Shown here in pieces: positions 1 to 10,054 of a stretch of 64,000 nt of DNA. The position numbers and the translations under genes were made by a program. Source of the DNA: Streptomyces roseolilacinus (GTDB lineage: Bacteria; Actinomycetota; Actinomycetes; Streptomycetales; Streptomycetaceae); assembly GCF_014649335.1 (NCBI RefSeq), contig NZ_BMSV01000007.1, positions 354,677-418,676 of the forward strand. Reading direction: 5' to 3'. Each line of letters opens with the position of its first letter. The stretch's first letter is position 1. The notes under the pieces are model-generated. The model was not told the DNA's origin and did not search any database. It was given only the letters and a program-made list of their open reading frames with translations.

Positions 1-2412
1 CCGCTCCTCGCCGCGCAGCAGCGCCGCGTCGGCCTCCAGCGCGTCGCGCCGCAGCTCGGTCCAGGAGGTCGCGGACCACACGTCGGCGGTCACGCCCCAC
101 TCCTCGGCCAGCGTCCGCTGGGCGTCCAGCGCCCAGTGGATCGCGGTGCCCGAGGCGAGCAGCTGGAGGCGCGGCGCGCCCTCGGCGCCCGAGCCCTCCT
201 TGAACCGGTACAGGCCCTTGACGATGCCCTCGTCGACGTTCTCCACGGCCGGCTTGGCGGGCTGCGGCATCGGCTCGTTGTAGACCGTCAGGTAGTAGAA
301 GACGTTCGGGTCCTCGCCCGGGGCGCCCTCGCCGTACATCCGGCGCAGGCCGTCCTTGACGATCACCGCGACCTCGTACGCGAACGCCGGGTCGTACGTC
401 AGCGCCGCCGGGTTGGTCGCCGCGATGACGGGGGAGTGGCCGTCGGCGTGCTGGAGGCCCTCGCCGGTCAGCGTCGTGCGGCCGGCGGTGGCGCCGACGA
501 GGAAGCCGCGGCCGAGCTGGTCGCCGAGCTGCCACATCTGGTCGGCGGTGCGCTGCCAGCCGAACATCGAGTAGAAGATGTAGAACGGGATCATCGGCTC
601 GCCGTGCGTGGAGTACGCGGTGGACGCGGCGATGAAGTCGGCCATCGAGCCGGCCTCGGTGATGCCCTCGTTCAGGATCTGGCCGTTGACGGCCTCCTTG
701 TAGTACATCAGCTGGTCGCGGTCGACCGGCTCGTACGTCTGGCCCTTCGGCGAGTAGATGCCGAGCGACGGGAACAGCGACTCCATGCCGAACGTGCGGG
801 CCTCGTCCGGGACGATCGGCACCCAGCGCCTGCCGGTCTCCTTGTCGCGGACCAGGTCCTTGACGAGGCGGACGAACGCCATGGTGGTCGCGACGGACTG
901 CGAGCCGGAGCCCTTGTCGAACGCGGCGAACGCCTTCTCCGCCGGGGCCGGCAGCGGCGCGACCGGGTGGACGCGGCGGGCCGGGGCGGGGCCGCCGAGG
1001 GCCGCGCGGCGCTCCTGGAGGTAGCGGACCTCGGGGGAGTCGGCGCCCGGGTGGCCGTAGGGCACCTGGCCGTCCTCGAAGGCGCTGTCCGGGATGGGCA
1101 GGCCGAGGAGGTCGCGCATGTCCTTGAACTCGTCCACCGTCAGCTTCTTCATCTGGTGGTTGGCGTTCTTGGACGCGAAGCCCTTGCCGAGGGTGTGGCC
1201 CTTCACGGTCTGGGCGAGGATCACCGTCGGCGCGCCCTTGTGGCCCAGCGCGGCCTTGTACGCGGCGAAGACCTTGCGGGCCTCGTGGCCGCCGCGCGAG
1301 AAGTGGAAGCACTCGACGATCTTGTCGTCGGACAGCAGCCTCGCCATCTCGACGAGGGCCGGGTCCTTGCCGAAGAAGTCCTCGCGGATGTAGGCGGCGT
1401 CGCGGGTCTGGTACGTCTGGACCTGCGCGTCCGGGACCTCGCGGAGGCGGCGGACGAGGGCGCCGGTGGTGTCGAGCCGGAACAGCTCGTCCCAGGCCGT
1501 GCCCCACAGGGTCTTCACCACGTTCCAGCCGGCGCCGCGGAACTGGGCCTCCAGCTCCTGCACGATCTTGAAGTTGGCGCGGACCGGGCCGTCGAGGCGC
1601 TGCAGGTTGCAGTTGATGACGAAGGTCAGGTTGTCGAGGCCCTCGCGCGCGGCGAGCGCGAGCGCGGCCGTCGACTCGGGCTCGTCCATCTCGCCGTCGC
1701 CGAGGAACGCCCACACGTGCGAGGCGGAGACGTCCTTGATGCCGCGGTGGGTGAGGTAGCGGTTGAACCGCGCCTGGTAGATGGCGGAGAGCGGGCCCAG
1801 ACCCATGGAGACGGTCGGGAACTCCCACAGCCACGGCAGCCGGCGCGGGTGCGGGTAGGAGGGCAGGCCGTTGCCGCCGGCCTCCTGGCGGAAGTTGTCG
1901 AGGTGCGCCTCGGTGAGGCGGCCGTCGAGGAAGGCGCGGGCGTAGATGCCGGGGGAGGCGTGGCCCTGGATGAACAGCTGGTCGCCCGAGCCGTCCCGCT
2001 CCTTGCCGTGGAAGAAGTGGTTGAAGCCGGTCTCGTAGAGCCAGGCCGCGGAGGCGAAGGTGGCGATGTGGCCGCCGACGCCGTACTTGGAGCCGCGGGT
2101 CACCATGGCGGCGGCGTTCCACCGGTTCCAGGCGGTGATCCGGGTCTCCAGCTCCTCGTCGCCCTCGAAGCCGTAGCCGGCCTCGGCGGCGGTCGGGATG
2201 GTGTTGACGTAGTCCGTCTCGAGCAGCTTCGGCAGCGCCAGACCGGAGTCCTGGGCCCGCTCCAGGGTGCGGCGCATCAGGTACGCGGCACGGTGCGGCC
2301 CCGCCGCGGCGGTCACGGCGTCCAGGGACGCCTGCCACTCGGCGGTCTCCTCGGGGTCGCGGTCCGGGAGCTGGTCGAGCTCGCTCGGCTGGATGCGGGT
2401 GGGGTCGGTCAT
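1..2412 (-). CDS. aceE: Pyruvate dehydrogenase E1 component, homodimeric type (C-terminus cut by window edge)
   Basis: This is the thiamine-diphosphate-dependent E1 of the pyruvate dehydrogenase complex, which decarboxylates pyruvate and reductively acetylates the lipoyl groups of E2. The minus strand reads without a stop from an ATG at 2412 (MTDPTRIQPSELDQL) to base 1, giving 804 codons. The family is about 900 residues, so roughly 100 C-terminal residues lie outside the window. Near residue 237 it has the TPP motif GDGEMDEPES, ending in VINCNLQ, and upstream of it GHASPGIYARAFLDGRLTE, both typical of the single-chain bacterial AceE. A long opposite-strand open frame covers the gene but is a codon-bias shadow. 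It is separated by 351 bp from a FadR-type regulator and lies in the same direction as the E2 and E3 genes, which fits one multienzyme complex. Confidence 0.95.
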   Translation of the reverse strand, partial: MTDPTRIQPSELDQLPDRDPEETAEWQASLDAVTAAAGPHRAAYLMRRTLERAQDSGLALPKLLETDYVNTIPTAAEAGYGFEGDEELETRITAWNRWNAAAMVTRGSKYGVGGHIATFASAAWLYETGFNHFFHGKERDGSGDQLFIQGHASPGIYARAFLDGRLTEAHLDNFRQEAGGNGLPSYPHPRRLPWLWEFPTVSMGLGPLSAIYQARFNRYLTHRGIKDVSASHVWAFLGDGEMDEPESTAALALAAREGLDNLTFVINCNLQRLDGPVRANFKIVQELEAQFRGAGWNVVKTLWGTAWDELFRLDTTGALVRRLREVPDAQVQTYQTRDAAYIREDFFGKDPALVEMARLLSDDKIVECFHFSRGGHEARKVFAAYKAALGHKGAPTVILAQTVKGHTLGKGFASKNANHQMKKLTVDEFKDMRDLLGLPIPDSAFEDGQVPYGHPGADSPEVRYLQERRAALGGPAPARRVHPVAPLPAPAEKAFAAFDKGSGSQSVATTMAFVRLVKDLVRDKETGRRWVPIVPDEARTFGMESLFPSLGIYSPKGQTYEPVDRDQLMYYKEAVNGQILNEGITEAGSMADFIAASTAYSTHGEPMIPFYIFYSMFGWQRTADQMWQLGDQLGRGFLVGATAGRTTLTGEGLQHADGHSPVIAATNPAALTYDPAFAYEVAVIVKDGLRRMYGEGAPGEDPNVFYYLTVYNEPMPQPAKPAVENVDEGIVKGLYRFKEGSGAEGAPRLQLLASGTAIHWALDAQRTLAEEWGVTADVWSATSWTELRRDALEADAALLRGEER

Positions 2413-2763
2413 AATCGCCGCCTTCCTGAGTCGAAGGGGTGTGGAGCCCTTGGTCTTGGCAGGACAGGGCGAGGGGGACCTCTGTTGAAGTCCGCCGACG
2501 ACTGTACGACCGTGATCGATGATCGATCAAAGGGAGAACGGCAAAATCTTATGTCAACGGGCAAAGTCGGCATCGGGTGCCATGATTCTGGGCACGCGGT
2601 GCCGTGTTTTCTTAGGGAAAGGTGAACGTGTGAGCGCGCTCACCTCAGGATGAGCACACCGCGCGCGGGAGGCGGCGGCCCGGCTCCGGGCGCGCGGGAG
2701 GGCCGCCCGCCGCCCCGTGCCCGGGGCGTGCGGGACGGCGGCGGGGGCGGGCCGGCGCCGCCG
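2413..2763. promoter_or_regulatory. aceE upstream region with two palindromes and a TTGACA hexamer
   Basis: This 351-bp gap between aceE and the gntR-type gene contains no convincing gene. It holds two perfect inverted repeats. TGATCGAT-G-ATCGATCA is at 2513-2529, and the 14-bp palindrome GTGAGCGCGCTCAC is at 2630-2643. On the minus strand TTGACA (complement of 2552-2557) could be the -35 box of aceE, which would place the first palindrome around the -10/start zone. No clear -10 hexamer at ideal spacing was found. The part next to the regulator gene (2650-2760) is extremely GC-rich and probably contains the regulator's terminator. Confidence 0.5.
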
Positions 2764-3393
2764 CTACGCGCGCGGGGCGCAGCCCAGGACGTGGGCCTTG
2801 ACGAGCGCGCCGATCCCCGGGTCCCGGCGGCGGAACGCCGCCAGCAGGTCCTGGTGCTCCTGGGCGTACTCCTTCTGGACCGTGCCGAGCCAGCGGATCG
2901 ACAGGGCCGTGAAGACCTCGATGCCCAGGCCCTCCCAGGTGTGCAGGAGCACCGCGTTGTGCGCGGCGCGTACCAGCTCGCGGTGGAAGGCGACCGTGTG
3001 CCGCACCTGGGCCGTCCCGTCGCCGTGCGCGTCCGCCTCGTACAGCGCCGCCACGTGCGGCTCCAGCGCCGAGCAGTCCGCCGCCAGGCGCTCCGCCGCC
3101 AGCTCCGCGGCGATCTGCTCCAGGCCCGCCCGGACCGGGTACGACTCCTCCAGGTCCGCGGCGGTCAGGTTCCGCACCCGGACGCCCTTGTTCGGGGCCG
3201 ACTCGATGAGCCGCAGGCTCTCCAGCTCCCGCAGCGCCTCCCGCACGGGCGTCTGGCTCACCTGGAGCTCCGTCGCGATGCGACGCTCCACGATCCGCTC
3301 ACCCGGCTTCCAGCGGCCACTGACGATCCCCTCCACGATGTGCTCGCGGATCTGTTCCCGCAGCGAGTGCACGACGGGGGGCGGGGTGGTCAT
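2764..3393 (-). CDS. GntR-family transcriptional regulator, FadR/FCD subfamily
   Basis: This is a DNA-binding regulator of 209 residues. Residues 5-75 form the GntR winged helix (HSLREQIREHIVEGIVSGRW, then QVSQTPVREALRELES), followed by an FCD ligand-binding domain (about 80-205) with the metal/ligand-binding pattern of FadR-type proteins (VRAGLEQIAAELAAERL, VAFHRELVRAAHN). The start at 3393 is chosen because GGAG lies 8 nt upstream; a longer frame to 3456 has no better signal. It sits between aceE and sucB, in the same direction, so control of 2-oxoacid dehydrogenase genes by a small carboxylate is a reasonable inference, analogous to E. coli PdhR. The effector cannot be read from sequence. 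Confidence 0.88.
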   Translation of the reverse strand: MTTPPPVVHSLREQIREHIVEGIVSGRWKPGERIVERRIATELQVSQTPVREALRELESLRLIESAPNKGVRVRNLTAADLEESYPVRAGLEQIAAELAAERLAADCSALEPHVAALYEADAHGDGTAQVRHTVAFHRELVRAAHNAVLLHTWEGLGIEVFTALSIRWLGTVQKEYAQEHQDLLAAFRRRDPGIGALVKAHVLGCAPRA

Positions 3394-3470
3394 GGAGGGG
3401 GCTCCTTCGCTGCCGCGGCGGTCGACACCATCGCGGCCATTATTCCGCCCGGGCACGGGCCGGACGGCGA

Positions 3471-3511
3471 CGGCGCCCCCGCACCGGGCGACTGCCGGTG
3501 CGGGGGCGCCG
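3471..3511 (-). terminator. Hairpin terminator downstream of sucB
   Basis: A perfect 16-bp inverted repeat (3471-3486 with 3496-3511) has a 9-nt loop. It lies 29 bp past the sucB stop in its reading direction and upstream of the gntR-type gene. There is no U-tract, as is usual for streptomycete terminators. Confidence 0.75.
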
Positions 3512-3539
3512 TGTCGGGCCTAACGGCCGTCGGGCGGGC

Positions 3540-5450
3540 TCACAGGCCGAGGTCGACCTCGAACTCGCCGGCCTCCAGGATCGCCTTGACGGCGCTCAGG
3601 TAGCGGGCGGCGTCCGCGCCGTCGACCAGGCGGTGGTCGTACGACAGCGTCAGGTACGTCATGTGGCGCACGGCGATCGTCTCGCCGAGCTCCGGGTGGT
3701 CCACGACGACCGGACGCTTCACCGTGGCGCCGATGCCCAGGATGGCGACCTGGTTCGGAGGGACGATGATCGTGTCGAACAGCGCACCGCGCGAGCCGGT
3801 GTTGCTGATGGTGAACGTCGCGCCGGCCAGCTCGTCCGGGGTGATCTTGCTGGCCCGGACCTTGGCGGCCAGGTCGGCCGTGGCCTTGGCGATGCCGGCG
3901 ATGTTCAGGTCGCCCGCGCCCTTGATGACCGGCGTCATCAGACCCTTCTCGGAGTCCACGGCGATGCCGATGTTCTCCGAGTCGAAGTACGTGATGGTGC
4001 CCTCGTCGTCGTTGATCCGGGCGTTGATGACCGGGTGGGCCTTCAGCGCCTGGGCCGCCGCCTTGACGAAGAACGGCATCGGGGAGAGCTTGACGCCCTC
4101 GCGGGCGGCGAAGGCGTCCTTCGCCCGGCCGCGCAGCCGCATCAGCTTGGTGATGTCGACCTCGACGACCGAGGACAGCTGGGCCTGGCCGTGCAGCGCC
4201 TTCATCATGTTGTCGCCGATGACCTTGCGCATGCGGGTCATCTTGACCGTCTGGCCGCGCAGCGGGGACGCCTCCGGGGCCTTGGCGGCCGGAGCCGGGG
4301 CCTCGGCGGGGGCCGGGGCGGCCGGGGCCTTGGCGGCCTCGGCGGTGGCGAGGACGTCCTGCTTGCGGATGCGGCCGCCGACGCCGGTGCCCTTGACGGA
4401 CGCCAGGTCGACGCCGTGCTCGGCGGCGAGCTTGCGCACCAGCGGGGTCACGTACGCACCCTCGTCCGTCGCCTGGGCGGCGGCGGGCGCGGCCGGGGCG
4501 GCCGGAGCCGGCTGCGCCGGGGCGGCCTGGGCCTGGGCCGGAGCCGGGGCGGCCTGCGCCGGAGCGGGCTGCGCCGGAGCGGCCGGAGCCGGGGCGGCCT
4601 GCGCCGGAGCGGGCTGCGCCGGGGCGGCGGGGGCCGGAGCGGCCTGGGCCGGAGCCGGAGCCGGGGCCGGCTGCGCCGGGGCGGCCTGGGCCGGGGCCTC
4701 GGGAGCGGCCGGGGCCGGGGCCTCGGCGGGGGCCGGGGCGGCCGGAGCCGGGGCGGCGGCCGGAGCGGCACCGGGGGCACCGATGACGCCCAGCTTGGCG
4801 CCGACCTCGGCGGTCTCGTCCTCGTTGACGACGATCTCCAGCAGCACACCGGAGGTCGGGGCGGGGATCTCGGTGTCGACCTTGTCGGTGGAGACCTCGA
4901 GCAGCGGCTCGTCGGCCTCGACGGAATCGCCGACCTGCTTCAGCCAGCGCGTGACGGTGCCCTCGGTCACCGACTCGCCCAGCGCGGGCAGGACGACGTC
5001 GGTGCCCTCGGCCGAGCCGCCGCCGGCGGCGGCCTCGGCGGTCGGGGCGGGGGCCGGGGTCTCGGCCTCGGTCGACGGGACGGCCTGCGGGGCCTCCTGC
5101 GCCGGAGCCTCGGCGGCGGCCGGGGCGGGGGTCTCCTGCGCCGGGGCGGGCGCCGGGGCGGGCGCCGGGGCCTCGGCGGCGGCCGGGGCGGGGGCCTCGG
5201 CGGGGGCGCCCGTGCCGTCGTCGATGACGGCCAGCTCGGCGCCGACCTCGACGGTCTCGTCCTCGGCGACCTTGATGGAGGACAGGACGCCGGAGGCGGG
5301 AGCGGGGATCTCGGTGTCGACCTTGTCGGTCGAGACCTCGAGCAGCGGCTCGTCGGCCTCGACGCGCTCGCCCTCCGCCTTCAGCCAGCGGGTGACGGTG
5401 CCCTCGGTGACGCTCTCGCCGAGCGCCGGCAGGGTTACGGAAACCGGCAT
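3540..5450 (-). CDS. sucB: 2-oxoacid dehydrogenase E2, dihydrolipoamide acyltransferase with two lipoyl domains
   Basis: This is the E2 core of a pyruvate/2-oxoglutarate dehydrogenase complex, which transfers acyl groups from lipoyl arms to CoA. Its 636 residues comprise lipoyl domain 1 (about 3-77, modified Lys43 in STDKVDTE), an Ala/Pro swinging linker, lipoyl domain 2 (about 149-224, Lys190), a second long Ala/Pro linker, an E1/E3-binding domain (about 335-375, VTPLVRKLAAEHGVDL) and the catalytic domain, ending with His606 and Asp610 in SYDHRLVDGADA. The ATG at 5450 has AGGAG 11 nt upstream. lpdA (E3) starts its transcript just upstream (59 bp gap), so E3-E2 form an operon. Family annotation usually says succinyltransferase (SucB). 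Actinobacterial complexes share this E2 between E1 partners, so acetyl transfer with the adjacent AceE is equally likely. Confidence 0.93.
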   Translation of the reverse strand: MPVSVTLPALGESVTEGTVTRWLKAEGERVEADEPLLEVSTDKVDTEIPAPASGVLSSIKVAEDETVEVGAELAVIDDGTGAPAEAPAPAAAEAPAPAPAPAPAQETPAPAAAEAPAQEAPQAVPSTEAETPAPAPTAEAAAGGGSAEGTDVVLPALGESVTEGTVTRWLKQVGDSVEADEPLLEVSTDKVDTEIPAPTSGVLLEIVVNEDETAEVGAKLGVIGAPGAAPAAAPAPAAPAPAEAPAPAAPEAPAQAAPAQPAPAPAPAQAAPAPAAPAQPAPAQAAPAPAAPAQPAPAQAAPAPAQAQAAPAQPAPAAPAAPAAAQATDEGAYVTPLVRKLAAEHGVDLASVKGTGVGGRIRKQDVLATAEAAKAPAAPAPAEAPAPAAKAPEASPLRGQTVKMTRMRKVIGDNMMKALHGQAQLSSVVEVDITKLMRLRGRAKDAFAAREGVKLSPMPFFVKAAAQALKAHPVINARINDDEGTITYFDSENIGIAVDSEKGLMTPVIKGAGDLNIAGIAKATADLAAKVRASKITPDELAGATFTISNTGSRGALFDTIIVPPNQVAILGIGATVKRPVVVDHPELGETIAVRHMTYLTLSYDHRLVDGADAARYLSAVKAILEAGEFEVDLGL

Positions 5451-5509
5451 GGTTTCACTTGCTCCTAACGAACTTGTGCGGTAAGTGGTCGCGCCCGGTG
5501 ACCGGTGCG

Positions 5510-6898
5510 TCAGTCGTGGGAGTGGAGGGGCTTGCCCGCGAGGGCCAGGTGGGCCTCGCCGAGCGCCTCGTTCTGCGTCGGGTGGGCGTGGATGAGCTGG
5601 GCCACCTCGGCCGGCAGCGCCTCCCAGTTGTAGATCAGCTGGGCCTCGCCGACCTGCTCGCCCATGCGGTCACCGACCATGTGGACGCCGACCACGGCAC
5701 CGTCCTTGACCTGGACGAGCTTGATCTCGCCCGCGGTCTTGAGGATCTTGCTCTTGCCGTTGCCCGCGAGGTTGTACTTCAGCGCGACGACCTTGTCCGC
5801 GCCGTAGACCTCCTTGGCCTTCGCCTCGGTGATGCCCACGGAGGCGACCTCGGGGTGGCAGTACGTCACCCGCGGCACGCCGTCGTAGTCGATCGGGACC
5901 GGCTTCAGGCCGGCCAGCCGCTCCGCGACCAGGATGCCCTCGGCGAAGCCGACGTGCGCGAGCTGGAGGGTCGGGACGAGGTCGCCCACGGCCGAGATCG
6001 TCGGCACGTTGGTCCGCATGTACTCGTCGACCAGGACGTAGCCGCGGTCCATGGCGACGCCCTGCTCCTCGTACCCCAGGCCCTGGGAGACCGGGCCGCG
6101 CCCGATCGCGACCAGCAGCACCTCGGCCTCGAAGGTCTTGCCGTCCGCCAGGGTGACCCTGACGCCGTTCTCGGTGTACTCGGCGCTCTGGAAGAACGTG
6201 CCGAGGTTGAACTTGATCCCGCGCTTGCGGAAGGCGCGCTCCAGGAGCTTCGAGCTGTTCTCGTCCTCGACCGGGACCAGGTGCTTCAGGCCCTCGATGA
6301 TCGTGACGTCCGTGCCGAAGGACTTCCACGCGGAGGCGAACTCGACGCCGATGACACCGCCGCCGAGGATGATCGCGGACTCCGGGACGCGGTCCAGGGT
6401 CAGCGCGTGGTCCGAGGACAGGACGCGGTTGCCGTCGATCTCCAGGCCGGGCAGCGACTTCGGCACGGAACCCGTGGCGAGCAGGACGTGGCGGCCCTCG
6501 ACGCGCTGGCCGTTCACGTCGACGGAGGTCGGGGAGGAGAGGCGGCCCTCGCCCTCGATGTACGTCACCTTGCGGGAGGCGACCAGACCCTGCAGGCCCT
6601 TGTACAGGCCCGCGATCACGTCGTCCTTGTACTTGTGGACGCCCTTGATGTCGATGCCCTCGAAGGAGGTCTTGACGCCGAACTGGTCCGCCTCGCGGGC
6701 CTGGTCGGCGATCTCACCGGCGTGGAGCAGGGCCTTGGTGGGGATGCAGCCGTTGTGCAGGCAGGTGCCGCCGAGCTTGTTCTTCTCGATCAGTGCGACG
6801 TCCAGGCCCAGCTGCGCACCTCGCAGGGCCGCGGCGTAACCGCCACTGCCACCGCCGAGGATCACTAGGTCGAAAACGGTGCTGGCGTCGTTCGCCAC
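5510..6898 (-). CDS. lpdA: Dihydrolipoyl dehydrogenase (E3)
   Basis: This flavoprotein reoxidises dihydrolipoamide on E2 and passes electrons to NAD+. It has 462 residues, normal for the family. It carries the FAD-binding GGGSGG (15-20), the redox-active disulfide pair Cys46/Cys51 in GGTCLHNGC, the NAD-binding ILGGGVIGVEFAS and the C-terminal catalytic HAHPTQNE (His439, Glu444). The frame is open to 7306, but the start is taken at GTG 6898 because GGAGG lies 7 nt upstream and homologues begin here (MANDASTVFDLVILG). It is followed by sucB 59 bp later in the same direction, giving an E3-E2 operon. Confidence 0.95.
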   Translation of the reverse strand: MANDASTVFDLVILGGGSGGYAAALRGAQLGLDVALIEKNKLGGTCLHNGCIPTKALLHAGEIADQAREADQFGVKTSFEGIDIKGVHKYKDDVIAGLYKGLQGLVASRKVTYIEGEGRLSSPTSVDVNGQRVEGRHVLLATGSVPKSLPGLEIDGNRVLSSDHALTLDRVPESAIILGGGVIGVEFASAWKSFGTDVTIIEGLKHLVPVEDENSSKLLERAFRKRGIKFNLGTFFQSAEYTENGVRVTLADGKTFEAEVLLVAIGRGPVSQGLGYEEQGVAMDRGYVLVDEYMRTNVPTISAVGDLVPTLQLAHVGFAEGILVAERLAGLKPVPIDYDGVPRVTYCHPEVASVGITEAKAKEVYGADKVVALKYNLAGNGKSKILKTAGEIKLVQVKDGAVVGVHMVGDRMGEQVGEAQLIYNWEALPAEVAQLIHAHPTQNEALGEAHLALAGKPLHSHD

Positions 6899-7075
6899 GT
6901 CACGTCCTCCATGCATGTGCGCCGGCCGCCGGTCCTCGATGACTGGCGGCGGCTGGGGTTCGGCCGCTGTCTCTTCGGCCCTGTGGTGGGGGCCCTGTCC
7001 TGCCGGGAACCCATCTTCGCACTTGTCGCGGGAGTGCGGGACGCGGGGCCGGTTCCTGAGACCTGCCGACGGGAC

Positions 7076-7114
7076 GCGAACGGCCCCGGACGGGTGACGT
7101 CCGGGGCCGTTCGC
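7076..7114 (-). terminator. Hairpin terminator downstream of pepA
   Basis: A perfect 16-bp stem (7076-7091 with 7099-7114, GCGAACGGCCCCGGAC and its complement) has a 7-nt loop and lies about 90 bp past the pepA stop, before lpdA. A second 10-bp hairpin (7155-7164/7171-7180) stands closer to pepA, so the 304-bp gap looks like a double terminator followed by the lpdA promoter. Confidence 0.75.
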
Positions 7115-7202
7115 CGGGGCCGCCCGGGGGCGGCCGTACCGTGCGGTCCCTTCGCTGCCGGCCCTCCCCTGGGCCGGCAGCCCTCCCCGGGACCGGACCG
7201 GG

Positions 7203-8723
<1,521 letters not shown>

Positions 8724-8838
8724 GGTGGTGAAATCTCGCTTCCGTTGAGTTCTTTGGCGGTCGAGGGGTGGGCCGACCGTGCCCGCCGCATGGTAAGTCG
8801 GCCCGTTGGCGCGGCGGGCACGAGCCTACGCGCGCGCG

Positions 8839-9718
8839 GTGGCGCCGCTCACGAGGGCGTCCGTTCGCCCGTGCGAGGCCCCCGGTCACGCTCCCGGCGA
8901 TCGCGGGGCCGACCGCGTACCCGTTTGCGTCATCTCCACGGATCCTCCCGGCGCGGGCACGTCGCGCGGGAGTACCCGCCGAGGGGGAAAGTCCCTGCGC
9001 CGCCCCGCAGTCCGGGCCCGCGGAACGGCCGGCGCCCTGCTCGCCGCGTCGCTGCTCGCCGCCCTCCGGCCCGCCTCGGCCGCGGGCGCCGCCACCGCCG
9101 CCGCGGCCCGCGTCGACCTGGCCGTCCCCGTCGTCGACGACGGGGGCGGCGCCGTCGCGGCCCTCACATCCGAACTCCGCGCCTCCGGTGTGCCGTACCG
9201 CGGAGTCGTGCTCTCCGACCCCGACCGGCCCGTCGTCGACGCCGGGTTGCCCGCCGGGGCCCACGACGCGGCGACCGGCCGGCCCCGCGCCGGGTACCAG
9301 GGCGTGATCCTGCCCGGCGAGGCGTCCGGCGGCCTCGGGGAGGACGAGCGGGCCGCGCTCGCCGCGTACGAGCGCGCCCTCGCCGCCGGCGGGGTCACCG
9401 CGTACCGCGTCGGCGACACCGTCACCGTCCAGGAGCCGCCCGGCGCCTCCGTCCCCCTCACCGCGTACCGCGTCGGCGACACCGTCACCGTCCAGGAGCC
9501 GCCCGGCGCCTCCGTCCCCCTCACCGCCCCCGAGGGCACCCGCGGGACGGGCCTGCTCGAGACCGGCCCCTTCGGCCCCCCCTACGCGGGCGCCCGCTCC
9601 GCCTGGGAGACTCCGGGGAAGCTCCGGAGCACGACCACCCCGGTGCCGCCGACGACCACCCGACCACCTCGGCCCCGCCCTTCCGCGCCGGCCCGACCGC
9701 CCACACCGGGGGAACCCC
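8839..9718 (+). pseudogene. Truncated secreted deacetylase-like remnant (Agd3-type N-terminus) with tandem duplication
   Basis: The frame reads a signal-like hydrophobic stretch (GTAGALLAASLLAALRPASA, about 9030-9090), then a domain containing VDLAVPVVDDGGGAVAALTS, ASGVPYRGVVLSDPDRPVV and YQGVILPGEASGGLGEDERA. This recalls the N-terminal part of large actinobacterial Agd3-like polysaccharide deacetylases. Those proteins are several times longer, and here the catalytic region is absent. After PFGPPYAGARSAWETPGKL the frame dissolves into Pro/Arg/Thr low-complexity sequence. An exact 63-bp tandem duplication interrupts it. The neighbours (PelF-like fragment, GH114) fit the same pathway. The start is uncertain: TTG 8806, GTG 8839 or later. 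The alternative is a short secreted protein of unknown function; I put about 55% on a decayed gene. Confidence 0.45.
9395..9520 (+). repeat. Exact 63-bp tandem duplication
   Basis: Bases 9395-9457 and 9458-9520 are identical, and the first 7 bases of a third copy follow at 9521. The duplication is a multiple of three and repeats 21 residues (TAYRVGDTVTVQEPPGASVPL) without shifting the frame. It looks recent because no base differs between copies. Confidence 0.95.
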
Positions 9719-10054
9719 ATGCCCAGCAGTGGCCGCCACGCCGGCCTGCTCACCGGAGGCACCCACCCGCACGTCCACGGAGGCGTGAGCACCCGGTGCG
9801 ACCGGTTCGTCCGCGGCACGCCCGACGTCGGCTCCCGGGTCCCCGCCCTCACCGGCAGCGGCCGCGAACCGGCCGTCCGGGAGCTGCCGCCCCACGTCCG
9901 CCGGCACACGTCGTTCCCCCGTGGGGACCGGTCCCCGGCCGCTCCCGGCACCCCGTCGGACGCGCGGGTCACCGCGCCCGTCCGGTGCGCGGTGCCCGGC
10001 GGCGGGGCGCACCCCCGGGGGACCCTTCCGCACGCACTGGAGCACCGCCCGTGA
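9719..10054 (+). pseudogene. Truncated PelF-like glycosyltransferase fragment
   Basis: The 111-residue frame starts at ATG 9719 (GGGGGAA upstream). It carries GRHAGLLTGGTHPHVHGGVS, then TRCDRFVRGTPDVGS, LTGSGREP and ELPPHVRRHTSFP. This resembles the N-terminus of PelF-type GT4 glycosyltransferases (LLTEGTYPHVHGGVSTWCDQLVRG in my memory of the family), but several normally conserved positions have changed (E to G, Y to H, W to R). Full-length PelF is about 500 residues. After TSFP the expected continuation (WGPVP) is found in another frame at about 9919, which indicates a frameshift, and the remainder is missing. The frame closes with TGA overlapping the GTG of the next gene (10051-10054). I infer a decayed remnant. 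Confidence 0.5.

Noticed and set aside
136..2625. 829-codon plus-strand open frame
   Set aside because: It is the mirror of aceE. The minus strand shows the full pyruvate dehydrogenase E1 sequence, and the plus-strand translation is low-complexity Arg/Gly/Val typical of GC-biased shadows.
4480..4780. Imperfect repeats within sucB
   Set aside because: They are the codon-level reflection of the Ala/Pro-rich flexible linker, a normal feature of E2 proteins.
3498..5468. Gly/Arg-rich frame antisense to sucB
   Set aside because: Its repeats are simply the reverse complement of the Ala/Pro linkers of the E2 protein.
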